Assembly: GCA_018466975.1 (NCBI GenBank)
Contig: CM031559.1
Coordinates: forward strand, 1,984,001-2,048,000
DNA: 64,000 nucleotides
Reading direction: 5' to 3'
Source of the DNA: Sparassis latifolia
Lineage: Eukaryota; Basidiomycota; Agaricomycetes; Polyporales; Sparassidaceae
Shown here in pieces: positions 1 through 11,299 of this stretch. Below the pieces are notes generated by a model. That model searched no databases and was not told the origin of the DNA. It saw only the letters and a list, made by a program, of their open reading frames with translations. A program made the position numbers and the translations under genes. Positions within the stretch are counted from its first letter, which is position 1. The number at the start of each line of letters is the position of its first letter.

Positions 1-2
1 AA

Positions 3-173
3 CTGTCTCGCTCATTGGAGGTGCAGTATACAAATGCTCCATTGATGATCCTAAATCTTGAAGCAAAGGTGTCTGCATTTGAGACATTGGTGCTTGCTAC
101 CCACATACAGGTGGATGTACAGAAAGAGAAGACACAGCAGTTGGTGAAAGCTGCTGAGGCTGCCGCACTAAAA
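3..173 (+). CDS. C-terminal end of an unknown ORF entering from the left
   Basis: Frame 3 is open from the window edge to a TGA at about 171 (57 codons). It is rich in Leu, Glu, Lys, Ala and Gln (for example KEKTQQLVKAAEAA), so it reads like the end of a coiled coil. The start lies outside the window. No family is recognised, and because the next 5 kb are repeats it may belong to a transposon or a decayed gene. Low confidence. Confidence 0.25.
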
Positions 174-276
174 TGACCTATACCTTTGGCACAATCAAGA
201 GAGGAGGAGTGTGCACCCTTTGGACATGATATCATTGTGTCAGAGACTAATATTGATAGTTTGCAAAAGGTGCAGA

Positions 277-490
277 CTTAGTTCACTTTTTTGTTGAGAT
301 ATTGCTTGGCAGTTTCTCACATCCTCCTTACTTAGTTACTTTTTTGTTGAGATACTGCTTGGCAGTTTCTCACATCCTCCTTACTTAGTTACTTTCTTGT
401 TCAGGTACTGCTTGGCAGTCTCTCATGTCCTCCTTACTTAGTTACTTTCTTGTTCAGGTTTTGCTCGGAAGTCTCTCACATCCTCCTTAC
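277..490. repeat. Tandem repeat, four copies of a 53-bp unit
   Basis: Unit starts are at about 277, 331, 384 and 437, spaced 53-54 bp. Each begins CTTAGTTAC and contains GGCAGT and CACATCCTCC. The two inner and two outer copies differ by a few substitutions (GTTGAGATA versus GTTCAGGTA). Confidence 0.85.
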
Positions 491-1814
491 TTGTTATTAC
501 TAGTAAGAACATTCTATGTGTCAATGCAAGTCTTGCTTATAACTGAGACTAGTGATTTGAGTAGACCTGATGCTCATGCTTCAACCAGTGTGCTGTTGTA
601 GACTATGATTTCCTCCTTGCTCAAACAATGTGATGAAGGCAAGGACAAAAAGTGAGAAGTAACAGCTGACAGCAAGCAGCTATTTTCATTACAATAAAAT
701 TCAGATAACAGTGTTCATAGTATATGTAGAAAGTACCTACTATAGGTATACAGTCCCAGTGGCTGCCAATTTGGCAGAGAAATAATGAGGTGGATTTGAA
801 ATACTCGAGGAGTTAACAAAATATCTGACCGTAAATGGACACTGGAGGCAAAAGTGGATGTTCTGCCTTGGAACAGTGTCTGAACATCCAAGGAACAGAT
901 TACATTTTTGGACATGTCACATGTTCTGAACATGATAAGGAACATCTAATATGTCTCGCACAATGTTCCATTGGAGAGCATGCTGGAGACATGTTGCATG
1001 TACCATTCTGGAACATATAATATGTCTCACACAATGTCTCATTGGAGAATGTCCTGCAGACTTGCTGCATGTTTCATTCAGGAACATTTATCATTTTGCT
1101 ACTATATTCTGGGCTTGTCTCTTGATGCAATATGCTCTGTATAATAAGGATTTTCCATGGCCAAACACATTACATTTCTGGCTGCCATTAATTTTCAGAA
1201 CATTGTGAGAAGATGTTAGGTGCTCCTACTCCAAACATATAAGATGTCCTGGGCACCAAGAACATTTGCAGTACATGTATGATACATACTAAAATTTTAC
1301 TAAAATTTTACATGTACTACAAATGATTGTGTCATGGCTAAGAGCTTCTCAGGTGTCAGACTGACCATGATACCTGTGTAAGTCCCATGACCTTATAGGG
1401 GAAGTACCTGACCAAGGGAAGGCCATGAAGGGCTAATACCTAGGAACATCCAATAGTCATCCTGTTTAACCCTGTGTTATCCTATTGCCATAGGAAATCT
1501 ATGGAGTTCCTTGGTCATTATCACCTGTCACATGATGGTAGGGGTCAATATCTATTTCCCACTAAACTGTATGGGAATAACCATGGAAACATTTGTGAAT
1601 ATAGTTGTGGGTTATTATATAATGATTCAGCCTGTTCAGAATGTCCAACTGCAAGTACCTTGCCACCTTGTCTGAAGTGTGCTATTGCTTTTGCACAAAC
1701 TTTTTGTGGGTCATTCTTGAGTAGTTCACTAAGTTCATCGCTTGTCAAACTATGCACAGTAAATGGACACTGTCCTTCCAATGTACCTTAATCTGGCTTG
1801 AGATCATTTACTGC
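491..1814. other. No gene; diverged repeat remnants
   Basis: No convincing coding exon is seen. Around 939-1085 a stretch starting GGAACAT(C/A)TAATATGTCTC occurs twice, 71 bp apart. At about 1331-1395 a fragment (GGCTAAGAGCTTCTCAGG and following) is clearly related to the arms of the CACTTCAGGG element family that starts at 1815, so it is probably an older degenerate copy. Confidence 0.5.
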
Positions 1815-3169
1815 CACTTCAGGGTACCCTTTATCTTTAGCTCTTAGCAATAAGCTCTTCTATAGTATGTCATAGCTAAGAGCTTCTTAAGTGTCAGACT
1901 GACCATGGTACCTATTATGTCTCAGGACATTCTGTGGGATTGCTCAGGGTATAGATAGGGTATAGGCTGAGTGTATGGGATGATTATTATGTGGAATATC
2001 CTACTAGGCTAGGACATTAATTGTTTATCCCAGTATTACTAGTTGTCCCATGGTGTCACGGGTATATAAGGATGTCCCACTGTTAGCAGAAGATGTATTT
2101 TTAGGCTGTTGTATATTTGTTGTTTCATCTTTTCATCTACTGCCATACTGTATAAACCTTAATTACATAGTACAGTAAACCAGTGCTTTACAGATACTTC
2201 AAATGAGATGGAAGATCCACAAATAGTGAGATATCTCATACTAAGTTTTATATTCACCTGCAGTGTTATAATACTAATTACTATTAGTGGTATGTATAAC
2301 ATGTTCATTAGATCAAATAACAACTATAACAGGCCAAACAACAGTTTTTATTCTCGTGTTTCAAAAGTAATTATACCTTTTCTGATGCAATGTTCAAATT
2401 GATATGATGTCACCTTTAGTATATTGCATCTAACAAGAATATTCTATAACTTTCATTAATAACCAGAAGAAACACAATAACTCTGTCTACTTATACACTA
2501 GCAAATAAGAGACGGTTTAGTTAAGTCTGCTACTATAGAATGTACCTGAACAAAGCAAGGAAGACATTTGACCTAAGATTGCAGTAAAGTTACATTCACA
2601 AACACATTCACCAAATGACTTCTTATACTCTGGAACATTATGCTATAGGAGGGGATATCCCATCTAAGGACCTGTCACTCTCCAATCTTAATAATACAAT
2701 GACTAGTATAGGTTTTTAGGTAATTATAATAGTCTAACAGATATATTCAGACAAATAATAGCCTGAATAGCTGTCAGCATACAAATAAATCACACTTGAG
2801 AATGTCCTTACAATGGGATGTCCTTAAACTGGGATATCCTTAAAATGGGATATCCTTAAAATTGAATGTCACATTTTTATATAAAGTGTTAATAAAGCTC
2901 TGATTTACTGTACTATATAAGTACAATTTATGTAGTATGACAGTAGTGAACTGGGATAAACAATTAATGTCCTAGCCTAGTAGGATATCCCATATAATAA
3001 TCATCCCATATGCCCAGCCTATACCCTATCTATGCTCTGGGCAATCTCACAGAATGCTCTGGGACATAATAGGTACTATAGTCAGTCTGACACTTAAAAA
3101 GCTCTTAGCTATGACATACTATAGAAGATTTTGTTTCTAAGAGCTAGGGATAAAGAGTACCCTGAAGTA
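1815..3169. mobile_element. Inverted-repeat DNA element D1 (CACTTCAGGG family)
   Basis: The left end reads CACTTCAGGGTACCC and the right end is its inverse, ending CCCTGAAGTA with the last G changed to A. The arms are long inverted repeats of roughly 250-340 bp. The right arm lacks about 105 bp that are present in copy D2 (21150-22581). D2 has a perfect 8-bp target duplication, which together with the CA...TG ends fits a hAT-like element moved in trans. There is no transposase inside. No clear target duplication is visible here because the right flank is a tandem array. Confidence 0.75.
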
Positions 3170-4325
3170 CTGAGCTCAACAGAAGATGTATGAGCCTAAC
3201 TTAATAGAAATAAATAAGCCAGGCCCAACAAATGTGAGCTAGGCTCAACAGAAATATACGAGCTAAGCTCAAAAATATATATATATATGAGCTGAGCTCA
3301 ACAGAAAATATATGAGCCTAACTTAATAGAAATAAATGAGCCAGGCTCAACAGAAATATATGAGCTAAACTCAACAGAAAATATATGAGCCTAACTTAAT
3401 AGAAATAAATGAGTCAGGCCCAACAAATGTGAGCTAGGCTCAACAGAAATACAGGAGCTAAGCTCAATAAAAAAATATGAGCTGAGCTCAACAGAAAATA
3501 TATGAGCCTAACTTAATAGAAATAAATGAGCCAGGCTCAACAGAAATATATGAGCTAAACTCAACAGAAAATATATGAGTCTAACTTAATAGAAATAAAT
3601 GAGCCAGGCTCAACAGAAATATATGAGCTAAACTCAACAGAAAATATATGAGCCTAACTTAATAGAAATAAATGAGCCAGGCCCATTAAATGTGAGCTAG
3701 GCTCAACAGAAATATATGAGCTAAGCTCAAAAAATATATATATGAGCTGAGCTCAACAGAAAATATATGAGCCTAACTTAATAGAAATAAATGAGCCAGG
3801 CTCAACAGAAATATATGAGCTAAACTTAACAGAAAATATATGAGCCTAACTTAATAGAAATAAATGAGTCAGGCCCAACAAATGTGAGCTAGGCTCAACA
3901 GAAATATACAAGCTAAGTTCAATAAAAAATATATGAGCTGAGCTCAACAGAAAATATATGAGCCTAACTTAATAGAAATAAATGAGTCAGGCCCAATAAA
4001 TGTGAGCTAGGCTCAACAGAAATATACGAGCTAAGCTCAAAAAATATATATATATGAGCTGAGCTCAACAGAAAATATATGAGCCTAACTTAATAGAAAT
4101 AAATGAGCCAGGCTCAACAGAAATATATGAGCTAAACTCAACAGAAAATATATGAGCCTAACTTAATAGAAATAAATGAGTCAGGCCCAACAAATGTGAG
4201 CTAGGCTCAACAGAAATACAGGAGCTAAGCTCAATAAAAAAATATGAGCTGAGCTCAACAGAAAATATATGAGCCTAACTTAATAGAAATAAATGAGCCA
4301 GGCTCAACAAATGTGAGCTAGGCTC
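3170..4325. repeat. Higher-order minisatellite of GAGCTNNGCTCAAC subunits
   Basis: The array is built of subunits of about 24 bp with the theme GAGC..(G/A)CTCAACAGAAA(T)ATAT. Subunit types follow a fixed order, giving a main period of about 190 bp (8 subunits). The marker subunit GAGCTGAGCTCAAC starts at 3289, 3479, 3744, 3935, 4056 and 4246. The spacings are 190, 265, 191, 121 and 190 bp, that is 8, 11, 8, 5 and 8 subunits. The array lies exactly between the right end of D1 and the left end of D3. Confidence 0.9.
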
Positions 4326-4640
4326 CACTTCAGGGTACCCTTCTGACCTAGCTCTTAGCTTCAACATAATCTATATTGTGTAGTAGCTAAGAGCCTCTCA
4401 GGTGTCAGACAGACCAAAGTACCAATACATTTCCCTGGGCATTATATGGGATTACCCAGGGCAAAGGCAGGGTATAGGCCGGTCCAATGGTGTAATTATC
4501 ATATGGGATGTCCTATAGTACTAGGGCATTGATATTTATATCCCAGTATTACTGGTTGTCCCATGGTGCCAGGGGTATGTAGAGATGTCCCACTATTAGT
4601 AAAAGATGTATTTTCAGGCTATTATATGGTAGTTTTTTAA
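4326..4640. mobile_element. Single left arm of a CACTTCAGGG-family element (D3)
   Basis: It begins CACTTCAGGGTACCC directly after the minisatellite and follows the arm through GCTAAGAGCCTCTCAGGTG and the GATGTCCCACT block to about 4640. It belongs to the subtype also seen at 20073-20738 (GACCTAGCTCTTAGCTTCAAC). I find no matching right arm before 5800, so the copy is truncated or rearranged. Confidence 0.65.
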
Positions 4641-4689
4641 TACATTGTTATACAATTATACATCAGAAAAAACCCAATTCACTCTAGAC

Positions 4690-5805
4690 ACCACTATGGT
4701 CTCCCTAGTCTCCCTAGTCTTGATAGCTCTGACTAGGTGATAGATAGGCCTCATTAGTAATAGAGAGCAGTCTTACCAGTCCATCTGGTCCAAGATTGTC
4801 TAGAGAGCTTCAGTGAATCTTGTATCATTGTTACAGCCTTCAGAGGTACTGAATGCACTCTAATGCTAGGAGATGTACATCTGAACTTCCCCAGTCATGT
4901 CAGTGAGTACTAGGAAAGTGCGGTTAGACATAATCACAAATCTATGTATTTAATTCTTCTAAGTAATGGAACATTAAGAAATCATCATGCCGTAGGTATA
5001 GATTCACATAAAATGATGTAGCCTGGTCCAGAGTCTCTGCAGATGTCCATGATGGTACCACTAATTGTCCTTAGTGTGGTATCAAGTGACAACTCTGTAC
5101 AATCTGTGTGACTGGAATGATTGAACTTCGGCGGGCATTATGTCAATGAGAATATGGAATCTTGTACATACTAATATCTGAGATCAGTAAGCGAAAAGGT
5201 GTAAACTATTCAACATAGGCCAAAAGGTCCTTGAATTGTCTGCCATATTCTTCAGGAACTCTGAAAATTGCATGGACTCGAGCAACACATAAACCTTGGA
5301 ACTATGTCAGTACACTCAGGCAGCACAGAATGGTAAATAAAAAATTTGCCTTCAAGTGATTTATTTTACTTCTTGTCCAAGGGATTGAGGAAATGTTCTT
5401 GTGCAATCACTGTGTCAAAATGCCCTGAAACTGCCTTATGCAATCCCCTCATGGTGGTGTTGCCTGGATAGTATCCTTTGTTTACACATATTTGTAGACT
5501 GCAAACTGTGTTCGACCATGAAGACCTTGAGCTGCAATAGGGACTTGCTGGTTAGGTGAGTGTTTATGCAAGAAATCCTCCAGATTTTGCACAAATCTTG
5601 TGCATCCAAAGTTCTTAACTAGAGAGTGAACAGGTGTGTTAGGAAAGTCGGGTTGCTTGGCAATTTTGTAAGGAAGATTTGAAGGTGAGTTCTGGGAATT
5701 TTGGTTCTGAGGTTTAAGTCGTGGCAGTTCAGCTCACTGCAAATAGGCATCAAACACTACTGCCAGGTAACTGGGGTATTGTTATACAACAATGGCCACC
5801 ACTGG
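4690..5805 (-). pseudogene. Degenerate C-terminal part of a CACTA/Plavaka-like transposase
   Basis: Reading the minus strand from about 5800 down gives a recognisable protein broken by frameshifts and stops: first FPNTPVHSLVKNFGCTRF, then after a frameshift TTMRGLHKAVSGHFDT, then FRVPEEYGRQFKDLLAYVE, and near the end SIIPVTQIVQSCHLIP and SFYVNPYLRH-like text (here SFYVNLYLRH). From memory this order matches the C-terminal region of large basidiomycete transposase ORFs of the Plavaka (CACTA-like) type; a KDZ-related protein cannot be excluded without a search. The right end is cut at about 5808, where gypsy-2 sequence starts. Nothing here can be functional. Confidence 0.55.
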
Positions 5806-5807
5806 TG

Positions 5808-6854
5808 CAAGGGCATGCTCCGAAATCCCGACATCGCTCCCAGTGCTAGCATCAATCGCTGGATAGTCGCGATCCTCACATTCCATTTCACCCTAGTTCA
5901 TGTTCCTGGTACCTCTCATGAACCAGATGGCCTTTCGCAATGTCCCCCTCAGCCAGGCGATAGTGAAATTGAAGAAGATGACGACTTTGATGATTGGATT
6001 GACCACATACACAGTTTCCTATATTTCGTCAACCCGATTCATCGCATCGCGCCCTCGAGAACTATTGCGACATTTTTGAACGAAGAAGTCTCCGAGATCT
6101 GCGAGAGTTCCAACCTCATTTCTCACACCGATATTGCAAAAGCTGCTGACATTTATCTTGACTTAGTTCGCAACTGGCTCAATACTCTCGTTCATCCCCC
6201 AGAGCTTTCCGACGTCGAGTATATGAACTTCACGCGATACTGCGTCAACTTCTTTATAGATGATCAGCGACTTTGGCGAAAAGATTCGCAAGGAGCGCAC
6301 AAGCTTGTTGTCAGTCCAGAAGATCGCATGCAAATTCTCCACTCTTGTCACGACCTACAAGGACATCATGGTATTTTCGCGAAGCGCTCTCTCATCTGCG
6401 AGCGATTTTGGTGGCCTCAGTCACATAGCAACATCACATGGTATGTTTGCACTTGCCATATGTGCCAACAGCGACAGACGCGACAAGTTCGCATCCCTCC
6501 GAGCGTTGCGACATCTGCTCTGCTTTTTGCGAAGACTCATATGGACACAATACATCTTCCGACATCGAATGGGTACAAATATCTCATCCAAGCTCACTGC
6601 ATTCTCTCCTTCTATCCAGAATGGTGCGCACTTCATGCTGAAAATGCAAAATCTCTCAGAGAGTGGATTTTCCAGGATATTCTATGTCGCTGAGGATCTC
6701 TGAGCGAAATAGTCACAGATAATTGGTCAGCCTTCATGAAAGCGACAGCATATCTCGCAAAGTGATACCATATCAATCATATTCGCATTAGTGGCTACAA
6801 ATCACGAGCAAATGGCATAGTCGAGCGACCTCACTTCGATATCCGACAAGCCAC
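5808..6854 (+). pseudogene. Ty3/gypsy-2 pol fragment, copy A (RNase H end plus integrase)
   Basis: This fragment is homologous to 25916-26956. It starts in the last part of the RNase H region (HFTLVHVPGTSHEPDGLS). It continues into an acidic linker, the integrase HHCC zinc domain (HSCHDLQGHHG ... CTCHMCQQ) and the DDE core, with Asp in THMDTIHLP, Asp in VTDN and Glu in NGIVERPHF. In-frame TGA codons interrupt it at ILCR*GSL and LAK*YHI, and both are shared with copy B. The left boundary joins Plavaka-like sequence and the right boundary is a junction with another repeat at 6854. An open frame reaching upstream to 5701 is an accident of the junction. Confidence 0.8.
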
Positions 6855-7215
6855 CAGTCCAAGTACCCAAATTATAATACCCTACAGTAATTACTGCCAA
6901 GCTCAATACAATGTGACCAGTGATACCCATACCAAGAGACATTATAATGTCCTGCTAAGTCTCCGTAGCTATCATGATGTGCCTTGAAAAAACATACGAC
7001 AGGCTCTGACATGCAGAATAAAAAACAGAAAGCCTGTTTTGGCATTAAATATGATCTAAAACATATGGAAAATAAAAAAAACAAAACATACAGAATTTTA
7101 CACTTCGGCTACTTCCCAATGGACAGCTCAATTGCCAAATTTGGCAAAACATATCCTATTCATTTTCGAGCAATAGCATACGGATTCCGCACAGTGCAGC
7201 ACGAAATACTCGGTT
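6855..7215 (-). repeat. Dispersed repeat family E, copy 1
   Basis: The minus strand matches 22690-23050: a core CACATCATNATNNC..GGTCACATTGTATTGAGC followed by ATTACTGTA(A/G)GGTATTATA, preceded by GTATGTTTTGCCA...TGGCAA. It ends the gypsy-2 fragment at 6854, so it inserted into or recombined with it. No coding potential is recognised and the class is unknown. Sequence from about 7215 to 7563 holds nothing that I can name. Confidence 0.6.
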
Positions 7216-9895
7216 TCTGGGTGCATATCATGGGAACTAACATAATGGGCCCACAGGGCCACTACACAGAGACTCTAATATCAAGCAGCATGGCAAAAGC
7301 AAAAAAAAGCACAGGTAACTAATGAATGCGCAAAAAGCGAAGCGGAAAGGGTAAGAACGAGGAAAGCAAGACAAAGTGGCGACAACAATGACGAGCGAGA
7401 GTAACTGCATTGTGGAGAGAGTGACGAAAGCAAGAGCATGGAAGAAAGTGCGACGAATGTAAACAAAATGGCGATATGCAGCTAGATATGCCAGACACAG
7501 ATCCTCGACGACACGATGGGGGTGCAAACAAGAGGTCGACAACGCGGGGGAAGTAGCGAGCAGATCAAGCCTGCGACTTCCTCTTCTTGGTGATAGAGCT
7601 GGAGTTCTGAGTCTCAGCCTTCCTGTACAACGTTTCAGTACACATACACATGATGAGTCAATGCGATCCATATCTTTTCGACAACACAGATGAGCCCTTC
7701 CATGCAGACAGTGTTGATGTCATGCCGTGGAGAGACAGACTCTCCTGAGAGGTGGTAGAGCCATCATGGTTGGACGAAGAAGAGCCGCTCAGTGATGACA
7801 AGATCTGGTCGAGTGTCCAAGCCACGTCAGCGACAGCAGCACGGCAGTCATTTTCCTAATCTGCAGAAGCCTTTCCAACAACCACCATGCCCCACCATGC
7901 CAGGCAGACAACCACTAGGAGAAGGCCGTTGGGGCCCGTGATGCAGAGTGAATCCCAAACAACAGCACTCCGATCCTGCTGCAGCTTCCCATCATCGCCA
8001 ACTGCCCGAGTAGAGGGCTGAAGAGATGTCCACCAACCCCACCACCCCTTTGCAAATGCAACGGAGTCATCAATCTCCATGTCCCTCGCCAGCCGCGCTA
8101 TCTTCATCCAGCTAGCCACCTCGGCCAGACGTGCCTTATTTCCTCCCAACCTCTTCACTGTAGCCGGCGCCTCCTTCTCGAGGAGCACTAGGCTTGTCAG
8201 CATCCGCGACCACTCGCTGCCCCAACCTCGTTCACGAATGAGGTTCTCGTAAAGCTTCTTCTCATGGTCCGAGAAGCATGTAAGGTCGAGGACCGGGATC
8301 GTTGCTACAAGGTCACTGTCCCTCGCAGTTGAGGTAGAGCTGGGAATGGCAGGAGTGACGGGAGATGGAGACGAATTGATATCAGACCTGGAGTTCGAAC
8401 TATGTAAGGCGGACTGGCTCCAGAGAGGTGTGGCACCGGGTAGAGATAGCTGCACAGAGGTCTCTGTCGCACTAGCAGAGATCAGATCAATCACAAAAGG
8501 GTGTGTGCCTCCAGTAACAGGTTGGGAGGATATAGAGGTCTCCGCTGTAGTAATGGAAGTCGGAGCGGACAAAGAGGGGAGTGCGTCGCTAGCCACGGGT
8601 TGGGGTGGCACGACAGCAGCAGAAGGAGATGAAGTTGCAGAGGATGAAAATACATCGCCCGACCTCCCAACGGTGAGTGACTGGAAATCAGTCAGCGGCA
8701 CCATGACCCTGTTGATGACAGTCGGCAAAATGAACAGACCTCTGGCACACGCTGTCTCATGCACGCGTCCATCCTCCCGTACCAGCGTGGGGATTGACGT
8801 CAATGTTGGTTGCGAGGGCGTCGGGAATGAGGCAGTGGCATTGCTGGACACGTCAACCGATTCCGCCTGAGCAGAAGGAACCGGAAGGGATACCGAAGCC
8901 GAAGAAGTTGCAATGACAGCCCCGAATGGGTTAACGACCACAGACGCAGTGGACGATATGCGTACAGGTGAGGATGAACCAACGTGAGAGGACGAAGAGG
9001 CTTGACCAGAAGGACCGGGCTCCGCCTTGGCCTGAGCAGAGGTTTTGACTTGAGGGGCGGGACTGCCATCTGCCATGGCAACATCAGCAGTGCCTGGCGC
9101 AGTGCTGCTGCTCGCCATGCACAACACCCGCTTGTCGCATTCAGGTTGAGCTTAGCACGGAGGTTAGAGGAGGCATCGAGAGCGGAGGATATTGGGGGAA
9201 CGTACGATACAGGCACTCGGCAAAGTGAACCATCGAGGCCTTCACGTCGGCGTAGCCAATGGGATCAAACTCTGGCCAGCAGAGGTTCACGAGACCTGGG
9301 GTCTGGCCCGCGTGGGCGCTGCGTAAGCAACGGTGATTAGCCAGCGATCAACGCGTGCATAAAAATAGGCAGCTTACCTGCGCACCTCGATAGCGCCGTT
9401 GAGGTCTGCAATGGGTCCTGCAAGCAGAATAGAGACGGCCATACTGAATTTGTCAGACAGGTAGTCTGCAAGAGGCTTCAGCCAATACATGGCACTGGTA
9501 AGCTCGCTGAAAACATACACATTAGAGCAGCAGGGAAGCAGAGAAAATTGACGTACTGATGATAGCATTCGGCTTGCTCTGGGCCATCAGCCAATGGCAT
9601 CTCACGGAGATGCTTCCAATTCTTCACTGCCTTGGCGTGGTCATCGGCAACGCTCTTCTCGAAGGTGGTCCGACACTAGTAGGCACCCTTTATGTATACA
9701 ATATCCCCACTTGACTGGGAGAGAAATTGTGCACAACCTGGCCACCATTGTAATGTGCACATTGTAGATATATTGTACACAATATTGTCCAGATTGTACA
9801 TGCATTGTATAAATGTATTGTACACATTATTAACAAACCTGTACATGCATTGTGCACATTGTATACAACATGTACAAAATAAAGTTACACTCAGC

Positions 9896-9972
9896 CAGGA
9901 TTGAACCGCTGACCTCCTGACACATGCTTACATAAGCCACTATTGTATACACACTTTTCCACTCAGCCATTT
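9896..9972 (-). promoter_or_regulatory. tRNA-like Pol III box A/B module, left arm of A
   Basis: On the minus strand a box A-like TGGCTGAGTGG (9959-9969) is followed by a box B-like GGTTCAATCC (9898-9907), about 60 nt apart. Stems of a cloverleaf are poorly kept, so this is a promoter-like relic, not a tRNA gene. Confidence 0.5.
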
Positions 9973-10261
9973 TGTCTTATTGTTTTTTCAACCTCAGTTG
10001 TATATAAGACTACAATCTATGTTAAGAAATATTATAATGTCTTGTAATAGCCACTACAGTTCACTTATTACACATAATCTAACTCTTTACTAATAAATAT
10101 TGAACTTATATAATAGCTTTATTACAACATATTTTAGCACTTCGTAGAGGATTAGATTATATGTAATAAGTGGACTGTAGTGGCCATTACAAGACATTAT
10201 AATATTTTTTAACATAGATTGTAGTCTTATATACAACTGAGGTTTAAAAAAACAATAAGAC

Positions 10262-10345
10262 AAAATGGCTGAGTGAAAAAGTGTGTAAACAATAGTGGCT
10301 TATGTAAGCATGTGCCAGGAGGTCAGCGGTTCAATCCTGGCTGAG
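10262..10345 (+). promoter_or_regulatory. tRNA-like Pol III box A/B module, right arm of A
   Basis: This is the inverted copy of the left-arm module: box A-like TGGCTGAGTGA from 10266 and box B-like GGTTCAATCC at 10328-10337. It points outward to the right element end, with a short T-run (TTTATTTTG) just behind it. Confidence 0.5.
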
Positions 10346-11299
10346 TGTAACTTTATTTTGTACATGTTGTATACAATGTGCACAATGCATGTACAATCTT
10401 GTTAATAATGTGTATAATACATTTATACAATGCATGTACAATCTGGACAATATTGTGTACAATATATCTACAATGTGCACATTACAATGGTGGCCAGGTT
10501 GTGCACAATTTCTCTCCCAGTCAAGTGGGGATATTGTATACAAAGGTGTGGCCCATAACCGGGTCCGAAACTCCAGAGGCTCTGCAGCGTACTTCGCCTT
10601 CGTGATGGTGGCGCGAACTGCGACATCTTTGGGCATGGGGCCACCATTCGCAATGGCCTCATAAGTTAGCCTCTTCATTTTGAGGTTGTAAGCATCTTGT
10701 ATGCGCTCGCGATAATATTCACGAGAGTAGGCGTGAAGAATCTGCGGCTTGTGCGGCATGCCAGGTGCTAGGTCCGTAAACGCTTGCATGATCTTCGCGC
10801 AAGCACCAGTGAGCTCGGCCTTCTGGTCGGAGTCAGACGTGACGATCTTCTTACAGTGGTGGTGGTACCACTGGCCCATACTCTGCATCGATCGCAAAGT
10901 GAGCTGTTAAACACGCAAGTTATGAAAAAATGAGTACGCACCAAACACAACTTCTGGAATACCTCCCGGTGATGCGCTGCCTCAGCATCTTCGAGCTCGG
11001 AGAAGTCCATCAGAGCCGCGATTTCCTCAGGAGAAGGATCTTCGAGGCCGTTGGGATCATCCGCCACAAGAGCATCATTGTCGGTGAGCAAGAAATCTCA
11101 GCCATGCTTGGCGAGTAGGTACTTGGCGACCTTTGTGTAAAAATCGCCTGTCTTCTTCACGGAGTCACAGGCCTCCCACTCGGTGCATTTGGAATAGAGA
11201 TACTGGAGGAGGGTGCCACCAAACTTGCCTTTAGGACTGGGCTTCTTTCTCTTCTTGCCAGTGTATATCTTCATGACCTTGGGATGTGTCACCATCAGA

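Larger units (their letters stand above)
9674..10561. mobile_element. Palindromic element A with tRNA-like modules in both arms
   Basis: The arms 9674-10082 and 10152-10561 are near-complete inverted copies of about 410 bp around a 70-bp spacer. The inner arm core TGTATACAATATCCCC is identical on both sides; the outermost 20 bp are diverged. The 7-bp direct repeat GGTCCGA flanks it (9667-9673 and 10562-10568). Removing the element and one repeat joins the two exon halves of the interrupted minus-strand gene in frame, which fixes the boundaries. It has no transposase. An ORF that runs from the host gene into the arm is chance. Confidence 0.85.
7564..11295 (-). pseudogene. Broken multi-exon gene of a mushroom repeat-associated protein family
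   Basis: Minus-strand exons run from about 11295 to 7564. The first part (GDFYTKVAKYLLAKHG, AAHHREVFQKL) is followed by an intron with GTGCGT...ACAG, then HAYSREYYRERIQ. After an 888-bp insertion (element A) come KAVKNWKHLREMP, LTSAMYWLKPLADYLSDKF, an intron, and GLVNLCWPEFDPIGY. A Ser/Thr/Pro-rich stretch follows, then LYENLIRERGWGSEW and FAKGWWGWWTSLQP, and finally AAVADVAWTLDQIL. From memory these blocks match an expanded family of unknown function in Agaricomycetes. Damage seen: TGG to TGA at AKHG*DFLL, the insertion, and a TAG at 7856 before ENDCRAAVADVAW. An isolated 423-residue ORF (7856-9127) is only the last intact exon. Short introns (about 50 bp) have good splice sites. Confidence 0.7.

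Noticed and set aside
2208..2402. 64-codon hydrophobic ORF conserved between elements D1 and D2 (also 21543-21737)
   Set aside because: The two copies differ at five bases in 195, and all five change the amino acid. That is the neutral pattern, so the ORF is probably not maintained as a protein.
3170..4325. CRISPR-like array of regularly spaced repeats
   Set aside because: The spacer-like parts are themselves repeated in a fixed order, and the context is eukaryotic. It is a higher-order minisatellite.
5701..5810. Start of a 330-codon ORF with an apparently novel N-terminus
   Set aside because: The first 37 codons lie in antisense transposase remains upstream of the gypsy-2 junction at about 5808, so the fusion is accidental.
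6690..6770. TGA read as a sense codon in gypsy-2, because two copies share the same TGA positions
   Set aside because: Trp would fit ILCR*GSL, but the other shared site (LAK*YHI) needs Lys or Arg by family comparison, and many more stops are plain C-to-T changes. Inherited inactivation explains it better.
7237..7671. Minus-strand ORFs of 60-144 codons at the 3' side of the broken gene
   Set aside because: Cys/Leu/Ser-rich low-complexity reading without domain; it only overlaps the last exon and 3' region of the pseudogene in another frame.
9896..10345. Functional tRNA genes in the arms of element A
   Set aside because: Box A/B-like text is present, but acceptor, anticodon and T stems do not pair well, so no tRNA gene is called.
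10331..10897. 188-codon ORF that runs from a gene exon into element A
   Set aside because: The second part is only the translated arm of the inserted palindrome; the same peptide text appears from the other arm at 9692-9904.
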